Below, piece by piece: positions 9,639 to 16,647 of a DNA stretch of 64,000 nucleotides (positions are counted from its first letter, which is position 1; the number at the start of each line of letters is the position of its first letter). The notes beneath the pieces were generated by a model. The model saw only the letters and a list, made by a program, of their open reading frames with translations. It was not told the DNA's origin and did not search any database. Made by a program: the position numbers and the translations under genes. The stretch is from contig NZ_SEWG01000006.1 in NCBI RefSeq assembly GCF_004168255.1, forward strand, positions 162,652-226,651, read 5' to 3'. This DNA comes from Mucilaginibacter terrigena. Its GTDB lineage: Bacteria; Bacteroidota; Bacteroidia; Sphingobacteriales; Sphingobacteriaceae.

Positions 9639-9662
9639 CAACAGGATATTTAAAAAACAAAA

Positions 9663-9688
9663 GAGCGGCTTAACGGCCGCTTTTTTTG
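9663..9688 (+). terminator. Rho-independent terminator after M28 peptidase
   Basis: AGCGGC/GCCGCT stem with loop TTAACG followed by a run of seven or more T. Confidence 0.85.
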
Positions 9689-9782
9689 TTTTGTACAGGC
9701 TACTGCATTATAGTTTATGTATTTTAACCTGTATTTTTAACAATTCTTAAAACTGTTAACAGGTTTGTTTAATTTCGCGTAA

Positions 9783-11164
9783 ATGGGAAATACCGCTGAA
9801 GAATTTTTGGTAGCCTCGGAGCAAAAGGCGTTTGAGATGGATCATCGTAATATTATCAATAAAAGTATTGGTAAGTACGATGCTGCGTTTGACAGGGGCC
9901 GGTCCAGGATGATAAACCTGGATAATACCAAAAAAAGGGGCATACCATAAAGTGGAAGGTGATGGAAAACCTGGACAAGTTTTTGCCCGAGTTTGAATCA
10001 AATTTCCAAAAGCGCGGCGGCAAGGTGATATGGGCAAACGATGCCGAAGAGGCTAACCGCGAGATATTGAACATCATTCAAAAAGCCGGCGCCAAAACGG
10101 TCATCAAATCAAAATCGATGGCTACCGAGGAGATCCACTTAAATGGTTTCCTGGAAAAGCACGGCATAGAAGCGTTGGAGAGCGACCTGGGCGAATACAT
10201 TGTTCAGCTGCTTGGGCAGGAACCATACCATATGGTAACGCCGGCCATGCACCTGTCTATAGAAGATATTGCCAGGCTGTTTAACGAAAAATTTGGCAGT
10301 CCGCTGGATAGTACCGCCGAACAGCTTACCCAAAAAGCCCGCGAGTTGCTGCGCGAAAAATACCTGCAGGCCGATGTGGGCATTAGCGGCGCAAACTTTT
10401 TAATAGCCGATACAGGCAGCATCTGCATTACCGAAAATGAAGGCAACGCGCGCTTAACAACCAGTTTCCCTAAAATACATATTGCCGTGGTAGGTATCGA
10501 AAAAATGATACCATCTATAACCGACCTGGACACCTTTTGGCCCATGCTGGCCACACACGGCACCGGGCAAAACTTAACCGTTTACAATACCATATTAAGC
10601 GGCCCCCGCCAGGCGCATGAGACCGACGGGCCCGAAGAAATGTACGTAGTATTGCTTGATAATGGCCGTACCAACTTACTGGCTCAAAAAGAGCAGCGCC
10701 AGGGCCTTTACTGTATCCGCTGCGGCGCCTGCCTTAACGTTTGCCCTATATTTCAAAACGTGGGCGGCCATACTTACGATACTACATACGGAGGCCCGAT
10801 AGGCTCGGTTATAGCGCCCCATATGCGCGGCATGGAGGAGTTTAAACACCTTAGCTATGCATCAAGCCTTTGCGGTAAATGTACCGAGGTTTGCCCCGTA
10901 AAAATTGAGATCCACAAAATGCTGCTGTTAAACCGCCGCGATGCGGTTGCCGAAGGCCTGGTAGCTACCAAGGAAAAATGGGGCTGGGCCGGCTGGAAGA
11001 AAGGGATGCTAAAACGCAGCCTTACCGACTTTTTTAGCGGTAAAATGAAAAACAGGTTGATGAAGATGTTTTTCAAAAAATCGTGGGGGCATTACAAAGA
11101 GATGCCCGAGGTTGCCCCAAAATCATTCAGCCAGATGTGGAAAGATGGCCATAAGCCGGAATAA
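9783..11164 (+). pseudogene. lutB: lutB-like iron-sulfur protein with reading-frame break at an A7 run
   Basis: LutB subunit of the LutABC L-lactate oxidation system: N-terminal LUD domain, then two ferredoxin-type clusters, CIRCGACLNVCP and CGKCTEVCP. The ATG at 9783 opens a 55-codon frame starting MGNTAEEFLVASEQKAF that hits TAA at 9948. The rest is read in another frame; the downstream open frame has only a GTG at 9959. One extra base in the A7-G4 run at 9930-9940 would join the parts as TKKKGHTIKWKVMENLDKF, the continuation I expect for Bacteroidota LutB, giving about 459 residues. The break may be a sequencing error, a mutation or frameshifting. No lutA or lutC lies adjacent. Confidence 0.8.
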
Positions 11165-11467
11165 CGGTTGATCATTGCCTTTAGAATAATTCCCTCCCTG
11201 GGGAGGGGTGCGGTTGATTGTGTAGTGGCGGGGAGGGGTTATACGCTCTGTATCATATCAAGATATTTTAGCCTTTGTTGGTGTTGTCACCAACAACTTT
11301 AGGCAGGTATCAAGCAATTGTAAATTTGGCTAAAGCCCTCTGTGTTTGTTTGTGATCCGTTGGCTGAAGCCAACGGCAATGATAAGACAATGGCTATGCA
11401 TTTTATTCATTGCCGTCCCATTTATGGGGCGGACAAGGCATCACGAAATGGGCTTTAGCCCAAATCC
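11165..11467. repeat. Gene-free region with palindromic interspersed repeats
   Basis: Two elements fill this gap. At 11190-11240 a G-run/C-run element carries two GGGGAGGGG cores. At 11330-11465 a composite palindrome has outer arms GGCTAAAGCCC (11328-11340) and GGGCTTTAGCCC (11450-11461), with inner CCGTTGG/CCAACGG and ATTGCCG/CGGCAAT pairs. A third hairpin, TTGTTGGTG/CACCAACAA, lies at 11276-11298. Nothing protein-like is seen. Confidence 0.6.
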
Positions 11468-12316
11468 TTAATGCTTATCGCCAAACCCAAACTCTTTGTA
11501 AGTATTGGGCTCGTCGTTATGGTTGCTAAACGCGAAGGTGTAACTGGCCACCCACGATTCGTAATCGGCATCCTTACCCTTCGATGCTTCAAACTTGGTA
11601 GCCCTTAACATGTATATTCCCTCGCGGCTAACGCTAAAATAAACCTTGCCCGATGCATCGCTGGCAAGCTTTTGCGGATATACATTGCCCGATGCCGTTT
11701 TAATATATAGCATTACCTGCCCGGTAAATGGCTTGCCTTTAAAATTAACTACTGCTGTAATATCATCGCCATAGTTAAGCTTATAAGGGTTGCGTTTCAA
11801 TACGATCTCGAAATCGTCATTTAAAACCTTTTCGTAGGCATTGCCGCCGGGTTCGTCAACGGTAATAAGTGTTTTTAAGTAACGGTTGTATTTTTCGGTA
11901 AAATTTAAAGCGTTGCTGTTTTTTAGTTTATCGGCAATTTCATCGTAGCCCTGCTCGGTAAGGTATGGTAAAAAATCTTCGCGGGGTATGTCGTTCAATT
12001 CGTTGGTGTTCATTTCAACCAGTACAAGGCCATCGTGTTCTAAATTGTAATTTAGCAGCGGCATTGCATCATTTTTAGTTACTTTGGAAAGATCGGTTTT
12101 TTTCGACCCCTCGTAGATCATAAATTTGGTAGTTTGCGCCGCGGTATAAGGCACCTCGCGTTCTTTAACAAGGGTTTCGCCCGATAAAAGGTGCAGGTTA
12201 AATTTATCGCCTTTATGCAGGTAGAAGTTTTCGGGCATTAAAAATTGATCGGGTATAAACGCTACCAACCCAAAAATTGATAACATTATAAGGAATTTAA
12301 CGTAGAAGTGCTTCAT
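11468..12316 (-). CDS. DUF4198 family exported protein
   Basis: A 282-residue protein with an N-terminal hydrophobic signal or anchor (residues 7-22). DUF4198 proteins are periplasmic, beta-rich, and some are tied to nickel/cobalt uptake. Diagnostic parts are the early HKGDKFNLHLLSGE, a central IVLKRNPYKLNYGDDITAVV followed by FKGKPFTGQVM, and the C-terminal DADYESWVASYTFAF. No metal transporter or TonB receptor is adjacent, so the ligand cannot be named. It is transcribed divergently from the E1 dehydrogenase gene with 58 bases between them. Confidence 0.75.
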   Translation of the reverse strand: MKHFYVKFLIMLSIFGLVAFIPDQFLMPENFYLHKGDKFNLHLLSGETLVKEREVPYTAAQTTKFMIYEGSKKTDLSKVTKNDAMPLLNYNLEHDGLVLVEMNTNELNDIPREDFLPYLTEQGYDEIADKLKNSNALNFTEKYNRYLKTLITVDEPGGNAYEKVLNDDFEIVLKRNPYKLNYGDDITAVVNFKGKPFTGQVMLYIKTASGNVYPQKLASDASGKVYFSVSREGIYMLRATKFEASKGKDADYESWVASYTFAFSNHNDEPNTYKEFGFGDKH

Positions 12317-12374
12317 AGCGAAAAGATGGATTGTTCAAACATACAAAGTTTTAAAAACTTCTTAGCTTTACCCG

Positions 12375-14351
12375 ATGATTTTTGACCGGAAAAAGATAGA
12401 TAATGACGGTTTAATAACGTTTTATAAGAAATTGTTATTGCCCCGTCTGGTCGAAGAGAAGATGTTGATTCTGCTCAGGCAGGGGCGTATTGGTAAATGG
12501 TTCTCGGGCATAGGGCAGGAAGCCATTGCCGTAGGCAGTACCCTTGCGCTTAATGCTGATGAATATATCCTGCCCATGCACCGCAACCTGGGGGTGTTTA
12601 CCTCGCGCAATATTCCAATTTCGCGCTTAATGGCCCAATGGCAGGGTAAGGCATCGGGTTTTACAAAAGGCCGCGACCGCTCTTTCCACTTCGGTACGCA
12701 GGAGTTTAAGATCATAGGGATGATATCGCACCTTGGCCCGCAGCTGGCCCTGGCAGATGGTATTGCCCTTGCCGATAAATTAAAGAAAAATAAAAAAGTT
12801 ACGCTGGTTTATACCGGCGAAGGCGCTACAAGCGAAGGCGATTTCCACGAGGCGCTTAATATTGCCGCCGTGTGGGACCTGCCCGTGATATTCCTGGTAG
12901 AAAATAACGGCTACGGCCTTAGCACCCCGGTTAACGAGCAGTACCGCTGCACATCGATAGTTGATAAGGCCATAGGCTACGGTATGGAAGGCCGACGCAT
13001 TGATGGGAACAACGTGCTGGAAGTTTATCATACTATAAACGAGTTGGCCCAGGAGTTAAGAGAAAACCCCCGCCCTGTGCTGATAGAGTGCATGACCTTT
13101 AGGATGCGCGGGCACGAAGAGGCATCGGGCACAAAATATGTACCCCAGCATTTATTTGACGAGTGGAAGCAGAAGGACCCGCTTGATTGCTTTGAAAAGT
13201 ACCTGCTTGACGAGGGCGTACTGCGCCAGGAGTGGGTACCTTATTTAAGAAACGAGTTTACCACCCTGATAGATGCCGAGGTTGAAAAGGTTTTCAGCGA
13301 GCCGGATATCATCCCGCACCTGCAAACCGAGGTGCAGAACATGTACCGCCTGTTTAACACACCGCGGCATGCCCCATCAGAAATAAGTACCAATAAACGT
13401 TATATAGATGCCATAAGCGATGGCCTGCGGCAAAGCATGCGCATGCACAATAACCTGGTTATAATGGGCCAGGATATTGCCGAATATGGCGGCGCCTTTA
13501 AAATAACACAGGGCTTTGTTGATGAATTTGGTAAAGACCGGGTGCGCAACACACCTATTTGCGAATCGGGCATTGTGGGTACGGCCATGGGGCTTGCCAT
13601 AAACGATTATAAGGCTATTGTAGAAATGCAGTTTGCAGATTTTGTAAGCTGTGGTTTTAACCAGATCATAAATAACCTGGCCAAAACCTACTACCGCTGG
13701 GGCCAAACCGTTGATGTAGTGATACGTATGCCGGCAGGCGGCGGCAGCGGCGCGGGGCCATTCCACTCGCAAACCAACGAGGCCTGGTTTACCAAAACCC
13801 CCGGCTTAAAAGTTGTTTACCCGGCCTTCCCTGACGATGCCAAAGGCTTGCTGATGTCGGCAGTGGACGACCCAAACCCGGTTATCTATTTTGAGCACAA
13901 AAACTTGTACCGCAGCATGAGCGGCAACGTGCCCGATGATGATTATTATGTAGAGATAGGCAAAGCAAGGGTAGTGCGCGAAGGTACCAAAGCCAGCATA
14001 ATCACCTTTGGGCTTGGCGTACACTGGGCTATTGAATATGCCGATAACCACCCCGATCAATCGATAGAGATACTGGACCTGCGCAGCCTGCAGCCCTGGG
14101 ATAAAGATGCGGTTGTAAAAACCGTGAAGAAAACATCCAAGGTGCTGGTATTGCATGAAGATACGCTCACCAGCGGCTTCGGCGGCGAAATAGCTGCCTA
14201 CATAGGCGAGCATTGCTTTAAATACCTCGACGGGCCTGTAATGCGCTGTGCCAGTCTTGATACTGCCATACCCATGAACAAAGCGTTGGAAGACCAGTTT
14301 ATGGCCAAGGCAAGGTTAGAAGAAACAATGGATACCCTGCTGAAATTTTAA
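12375..14351 (+). CDS. Fused alpha/beta E1 component of a 2-oxoacid (branched-chain type) dehydrogenase
   Basis: Thiamine-diphosphate-dependent decarboxylase subunit. Residues 1-340 are the E1-alpha half: GIGQEAIAVG, then the ThDP motif from GEG (148-150) to ENN (176-178). Residues 345-658 are the E1-beta half: TNKRYIDAISDGLRQSM, ADFVSCGFNQIINNLAK and VLVLHEDTLTSGFGGEIAA. Bacteroidota often carry this fusion as the 2-oxoisovalerate dehydrogenase E1. No E2 or E3 gene is nearby, so the partners must be encoded elsewhere; substrate assignment is by family resemblance only. A strong terminator follows. Confidence 0.9.
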   Translation: MIFDRKKIDNDGLITFYKKLLLPRLVEEKMLILLRQGRIGKWFSGIGQEAIAVGSTLALNADEYILPMHRNLGVFTSRNIPISRLMAQWQGKASGFTKGRDRSFHFGTQEFKIIGMISHLGPQLALADGIALADKLKKNKKVTLVYTGEGATSEGDFHEALNIAAVWDLPVIFLVENNGYGLSTPVNEQYRCTSIVDKAIGYGMEGRRIDGNNVLEVYHTINELAQELRENPRPVLIECMTFRMRGHEEASGTKYVPQHLFDEWKQKDPLDCFEKYLLDEGVLRQEWVPYLRNEFTTLIDAEVEKVFSEPDIIPHLQTEVQNMYRLFNTPRHAPSEISTNKRYIDAISDGLRQSMRMHNNLVIMGQDIAEYGGAFKITQGFVDEFGKDRVRNTPICESGIVGTAMGLAINDYKAIVEMQFADFVSCGFNQIINNLAKTYYRWGQTVDVVIRMPAGGGSGAGPFHSQTNEAWFTKTPGLKVVYPAFPDDAKGLLMSAVDDPNPVIYFEHKNLYRSMSGNVPDDDYYVEIGKARVVREGTKASIITFGLGVHWAIEYADNHPDQSIEILDLRSLQPWDKDAVVKTVKKTSKVLVLHEDTLTSGFGGEIAAYIGEHCFKYLDGPVMRCASLDTAIPMNKALEDQFMAKARLEETMDTLLKF

Positions 14352-14371
14352 CAACCAAACAGCACTTAAAA

Positions 14372-14408
14372 TAAAACGCAGCGCTTTTAAAGGTGCTGCG
14401 TTTTTTTA
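14372..14408 (+). terminator. Rho-independent terminator after the fused E1 gene
   Basis: AACGCAGC / GCTGCGTT stem with seven T on the plus side; A-run on the other side, so it can also serve the convergent lrp-like gene. Confidence 0.85.
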
Positions 14409-14426
14409 TGGTAACCTCCTGAAAGG

Positions 14427-14903
14427 TTAATCAAGCGTTATCTGCCTTTTAATGCTTTCTTCTAATGATATAAATGTTTCGGTACGCTGTATACCTTTCA
14501 CGCTTTGGATGCTCTCATTCAAAACTTCGCGCAGGTGGTTGGTATCGTGGCAAACAATTTTGGCAAAAATGCTCCAGCTGCCGGTGGTGTAATGCAGCTC
14601 TACAATTTCGGGCACCAGTTTCAATTGTTTTACGGCTTCGTTATACTGCGAACCCTTTTCCAGGAAAATGCCCAGGAAAGCGGTTACATCATACCCAAGC
14701 TTTTGCGGGTTTACTTCCAGGCTGGCACCTTTTATTACACCCATCTCCTCAAGCTTTTTCATCCTAACGTGTATGGTTCCGCCAGAAACTATCAATTCCT
14801 TTGCGATTTCGGTATAAGGAGTGGTCGCATTTTTCATCAATATCGATAATATCTGTATATCGAGATTATCAATTTCTAAATTTTGAGGTTTCCTGTGAGG
14901 CAT
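14427..14903 (-). CDS. Lrp/AsnC family transcriptional regulator
   Basis: A 158-residue regulator with an N-terminal winged HTH (about residues 10-65: LDIQILSILMKNATTPYTEIA, then SGGTIHVRMKKLEEMGVI) and a C-terminal RAM ligand-binding domain (about 70-155, with LHYTTGSWSIFAKIVC). Such proteins form octamers that sense amino acids. It is convergent with the branched-chain-type E1 dehydrogenase gene; a link to amino-acid catabolism is plausible but not shown. It has a single-gene unit with an AT-rich upstream region. Confidence 0.92.
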   Translation of the reverse strand: MPHRKPQNLEIDNLDIQILSILMKNATTPYTEIAKELIVSGGTIHVRMKKLEEMGVIKGASLEVNPQKLGYDVTAFLGIFLEKGSQYNEAVKQLKLVPEIVELHYTTGSWSIFAKIVCHDTNHLREVLNESIQSVKGIQRTETFISLEESIKRQITLD

Positions 14904-14976
14904 AATTTTAAATATCTATATTCAAATACAAGTATAATTATAATAAAAGTAAAAATAAAAATATTTTGTTGAAATA

Positions 14977-15008
14977 TTTGCAAGAAAGTGTCAACTCTGT
15001 TAGATTTG
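14977..15008 (+). promoter_or_regulatory. Consensus promoter of the tandem tRNA-like RNA genes
   Basis: -33 TTTG at 14977-14980, 20-base spacer, -7 TAGATTTG at 15001-15008: a full match to the Bacteroidota consensus. The predicted start near 15014 leaves a leader of about 40 bases before the first tRNA-like RNA. Confidence 0.7.
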
Positions 15009-15054
15009 TATATAGCAAATGACAATTGCTCTATCGTTCTTTAAAAAACAACAT

Positions 15055-15166
15055 TGTTGGGTGGTGAAATTTTTGGCAGACACACCTCCTTGTCCCGGTG
15101 GCGGAGAATATGGGAAACCCGAAGCGGGCTAACCACTCTGTGAAGGTTCGAACCCTTCCCCAACAG
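15055..15166 (+). ncRNA. tRNA-like RNA, copy 1 (non-canonical, 112 nt)
   Basis: Seven-base-pair acceptor TGTTGGG/CCCAACA (15055-15061 with 15159-15165), discriminator G, no CCA. Perfect T-arm GAAGG-TTCGAAC-CCTTC. D-arm resembles class II tRNA (GTG AAATTTTTGGCAGA CAC) with the conserved GG. The centre CCTCC-TTGTCCC-GGTGG would give anticodon GTC but has a T-T mismatch in the stem. A 40-base region with hairpin CCCG-AAG-CGGG replaces the variable arm. Copy 2 differs by compensatory changes in the acceptor and variable hairpin, which supports a selected structure. It is too long for an ordinary tRNA, and a normal tRNA-Asp(GTC) exists at 24729. Function unknown. Confidence 0.65.
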
Positions 15167-15247
15167 CTAAGTTCTAAGCCGAAAGTACAAAGTCTTAAGT
15201 CATCCAGACTTCCGACTAAAGACTTTAGACTTGTAACTTAAACATCC
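15167..15247. repeat. Spacer with AAGTC-type direct/inverted repeat
   Basis: Alternating GTCTTAAGTC / GACTTTAGACTT units between the two tRNA-like genes. The same repeat family occurs at 35868-35932 between gldD and the MBL gene. No gene. Confidence 0.5.
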
Positions 15248-15363
15248 TGTAGGATGGTGAAATTTTTGGCAGACACACCTCCTTGTCGCGGTGGCGGAGA
15301 TCATGGGAAACTCTTAGCAATAAGAATAACCACTCTTTGAAGGTTCGACCCCTTCTCCTACAG
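15248..15363 (+). ncRNA. tRNA-like RNA, copy 2 (non-canonical, 116 nt)
   Basis: Acceptor TGTAGGA/TCCTACA (15248-15254 with 15356-15362), discriminator G, T-arm GAAGG-TTCGACC-CCTTC. The D-arm and the CCTCCTTGTCGCGGTGGCGGAGA core are nearly identical to copy 1. The variable hairpin is TCTTA-GCAA-TAAGA, unlike copy 1 in sequence but equally paired. Two acceptor pairs also change in a compensated way (T-A to A-T, G-C to A-T). It lies 81 bases after copy 1 and a terminator follows 33 bases later, so both RNAs look like one dedicated transcription unit. Confidence 0.65.
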
Positions 15364-15395
15364 CTCTTCTCATAATTTAGGTTTATAATTGGTTA

Positions 15396-15430
15396 GTAAA
15401 GGCCCCTGCCCATCAGGGGCTTTACTTTTG
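15396..15430 (+). terminator. Terminator of the tRNA-like RNA unit
   Basis: TAAAGGCCCCTG / CAGGGGCTTTA stem with loop CCCAT, followed by CTTTTG. Confidence 0.75.
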
Positions 15431-15596
15431 TAAGAGATTTTTTATTTGATCAAAATCGGCGTTTACCAAGCCACAAATGTTCACGTTCACGATTGCGCAT
15501 GCAGCACACTTTTTTGTAAAACGCTCATATTAAGCGAATTGGGAGTTAAACTACTGACAGTCTATCGCCACCAACGAGTCAAAAAAATCAGGTATA

Positions 15597-15622
15597 AAAA
15601 AATCCCGGTTGTTCACCGGGAC
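15597..15622 (-). terminator. Terminator after the beta-barrel protein gene
   Basis: CCCGGT/ACCGGG stem with an A7 run on its plus-strand left side, i.e. a U-run on the minus transcript. Between 15430 and 15597 no gene or motif is seen. Confidence 0.75.
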
Positions 15623-15652
15623 CTTCGCATTGTTTTGAATTTATTATATCAC

Positions 15653-16240
15653 TTAAAAGAATTTGAAGCCTACGCTTACCGCCCAGATGTTTTGGCGCTG
15701 CCCGTAGTTTTCGTTAATTTTTGTAAGGCCGCCTTCGTAACGTACATCGGTTGTAATGTGGCCGATATCGATACCCGCGCCTACCTGGTAGCCCAGGGTG
15801 CTTTTCTTGTAATCGCCAAAATCGTTATAAGCGCCGCTTACATTATCGCTAAAGCTTTGAGTTTTATCTAACAAATAGCTGTAAACCGGGCCGGCCATCA
15901 CCCTGAAGTTTAAATTATCGCCCCCAAAACCTTTACCTAACAGCAGAGGTACATTTAAGCTGGTAAAACGCACTTTGCCGCTGCTGGTTACTGTGCCGCC
16001 GTTGTTGTTAAAATCGAATTTACCACCGCTGCTGCCCAGGTAAAGTTCGGGCTGTACGTAAAAACTGCTTCCAAAACGGGCAAATAATCCCGCCTGGTAA
16101 CCGGCCACAGTTGATTCCTTTACGTTATCGGTACTTATTTTTGAAAAATTGACGCCCGCTTTGGCGCCTAATGAAAATTGCGCCTTAGCGCTTATTGCCG
16201 CTATAAATATTATAGCCACGCTTAACAAACATTTTTTCAT
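15653..16240 (-). CDS. Outer-membrane beta-barrel protein (PorT/OmpW-like fold)
   Basis: A 195-residue exported protein. Signal peptide residues 1-20 (MKKCLLSVAIIFIAAISAKAQ). The mature part starts FSLGAKAGVNFSKI, the classic start of Bacteroidota outer-membrane beta-barrel family proteins, and ends in an aromatic strand, VSVGFKFF, as needed for BAM recognition. Alternating hydrophobic strands (YVQPELYLG, RFTSLNVPLLLGKG, NFRVMAGPVYSYLL, ITTDVRYEGGL) suggest about eight strands. Substrate and role are not evident. A terminator follows on the minus strand. Confidence 0.85.
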   Translation of the reverse strand: MKKCLLSVAIIFIAAISAKAQFSLGAKAGVNFSKISTDNVKESTVAGYQAGLFARFGSSFYVQPELYLGSSGGKFDFNNNGGTVTSSGKVRFTSLNVPLLLGKGFGGDNLNFRVMAGPVYSYLLDKTQSFSDNVSGAYNDFGDYKKSTLGYQVGAGIDIGHITTDVRYEGGLTKINENYGQRQNIWAVSVGFKFF

Positions 16241-16344
16241 GGTAGTGATTTTTATTTTTGGTTAATAAAACGTTAGATGCGCAAACTTGTTTAAAGTTTA
16301 ACAGCACCGCGACATATTAAACGTTAGGAGCGGCGTATTTTTTA

Positions 16345-16352
16345 TATTTTTG
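16345..16352 (+). promoter_or_regulatory. -7 element (TATTTTTG) of the CsbD-like gene
   Basis: Matches TAnnTTTG, 17 bases before the ATG. No clear -33 partner. Confidence 0.4.
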
Positions 16353-16368
16353 CTTAAATATTTTATTT

Positions 16369-16584
16369 ATGGCAGAGATAACTATCAGCAATAAGGATTG
16401 GGAGCGTATAAAAATAAAGGTGCAGCGCAAATATAACCACCTTACCGATGAGCAGTTGCAATACGCCGAAGGCCAGGAAGACAGCCTGATAACACGTATT
16501 ATGCAACTGGTGAACCGCGACAGGCAATATGTGGTGTTCACGCTAAAAAAAGCTTTGGTGAATATGGATAATAACCGCCTTTAA
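16369..16584 (+). CDS. CsbD-like small protein
   Basis: A 71-residue soluble protein. The pattern W-x2-IKIKVQRKYNHLTDEQLQYAEGQEDSL at residues 11-40 closely follows the CsbD/UPF0337 motif (WxxIKGKxKxKYxxLTDxDLxYxEGxED). The rest is helical and charged, ending VNMDNNRL. CsbD proteins are stress-induced in several bacteria; their molecular role is unknown. It is followed by a hairpin terminator and then the S41 protease gene. Confidence 0.7.
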   Translation: MAEITISNKDWERIKIKVQRKYNHLTDEQLQYAEGQEDSLITRIMQLVNRDRQYVVFTLKKALVNMDNNRL

Positions 16585-16596
16585 AATCAGTTTATT

Positions 16597-16620
16597 ATAA
16601 AAAGCCATTTGGCTTTTATA
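16597..16620 (+). terminator. Hairpin terminator after the CsbD-like gene
   Basis: AAAAGCC-ATTT-GGCTTTT stem-loop. It overlaps the TTG at 16609 in the S41 frame, which argues against that TTG as start. Confidence 0.6.
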
Positions 16621-16647
16621 TATTTATATTTCAATAAGTTAAGGGTG

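Noticed and set aside
15055..15363. Ordinary tRNA-Asp or tRNA-Leu genes
   Set aside because: Length of 112-116 nt, mismatch in the anticodon stem and a 40-44 nt variable region do not fit either; a regular tRNA-Asp exists at 24729.
15446..15871. Open frame of 141 codons on the plus strand after the tRNA-like RNAs
   Set aside because: Most of it lies antisense to the beta-barrel gene at 15653-16240 and crosses its terminator; the composition is not protein-like.
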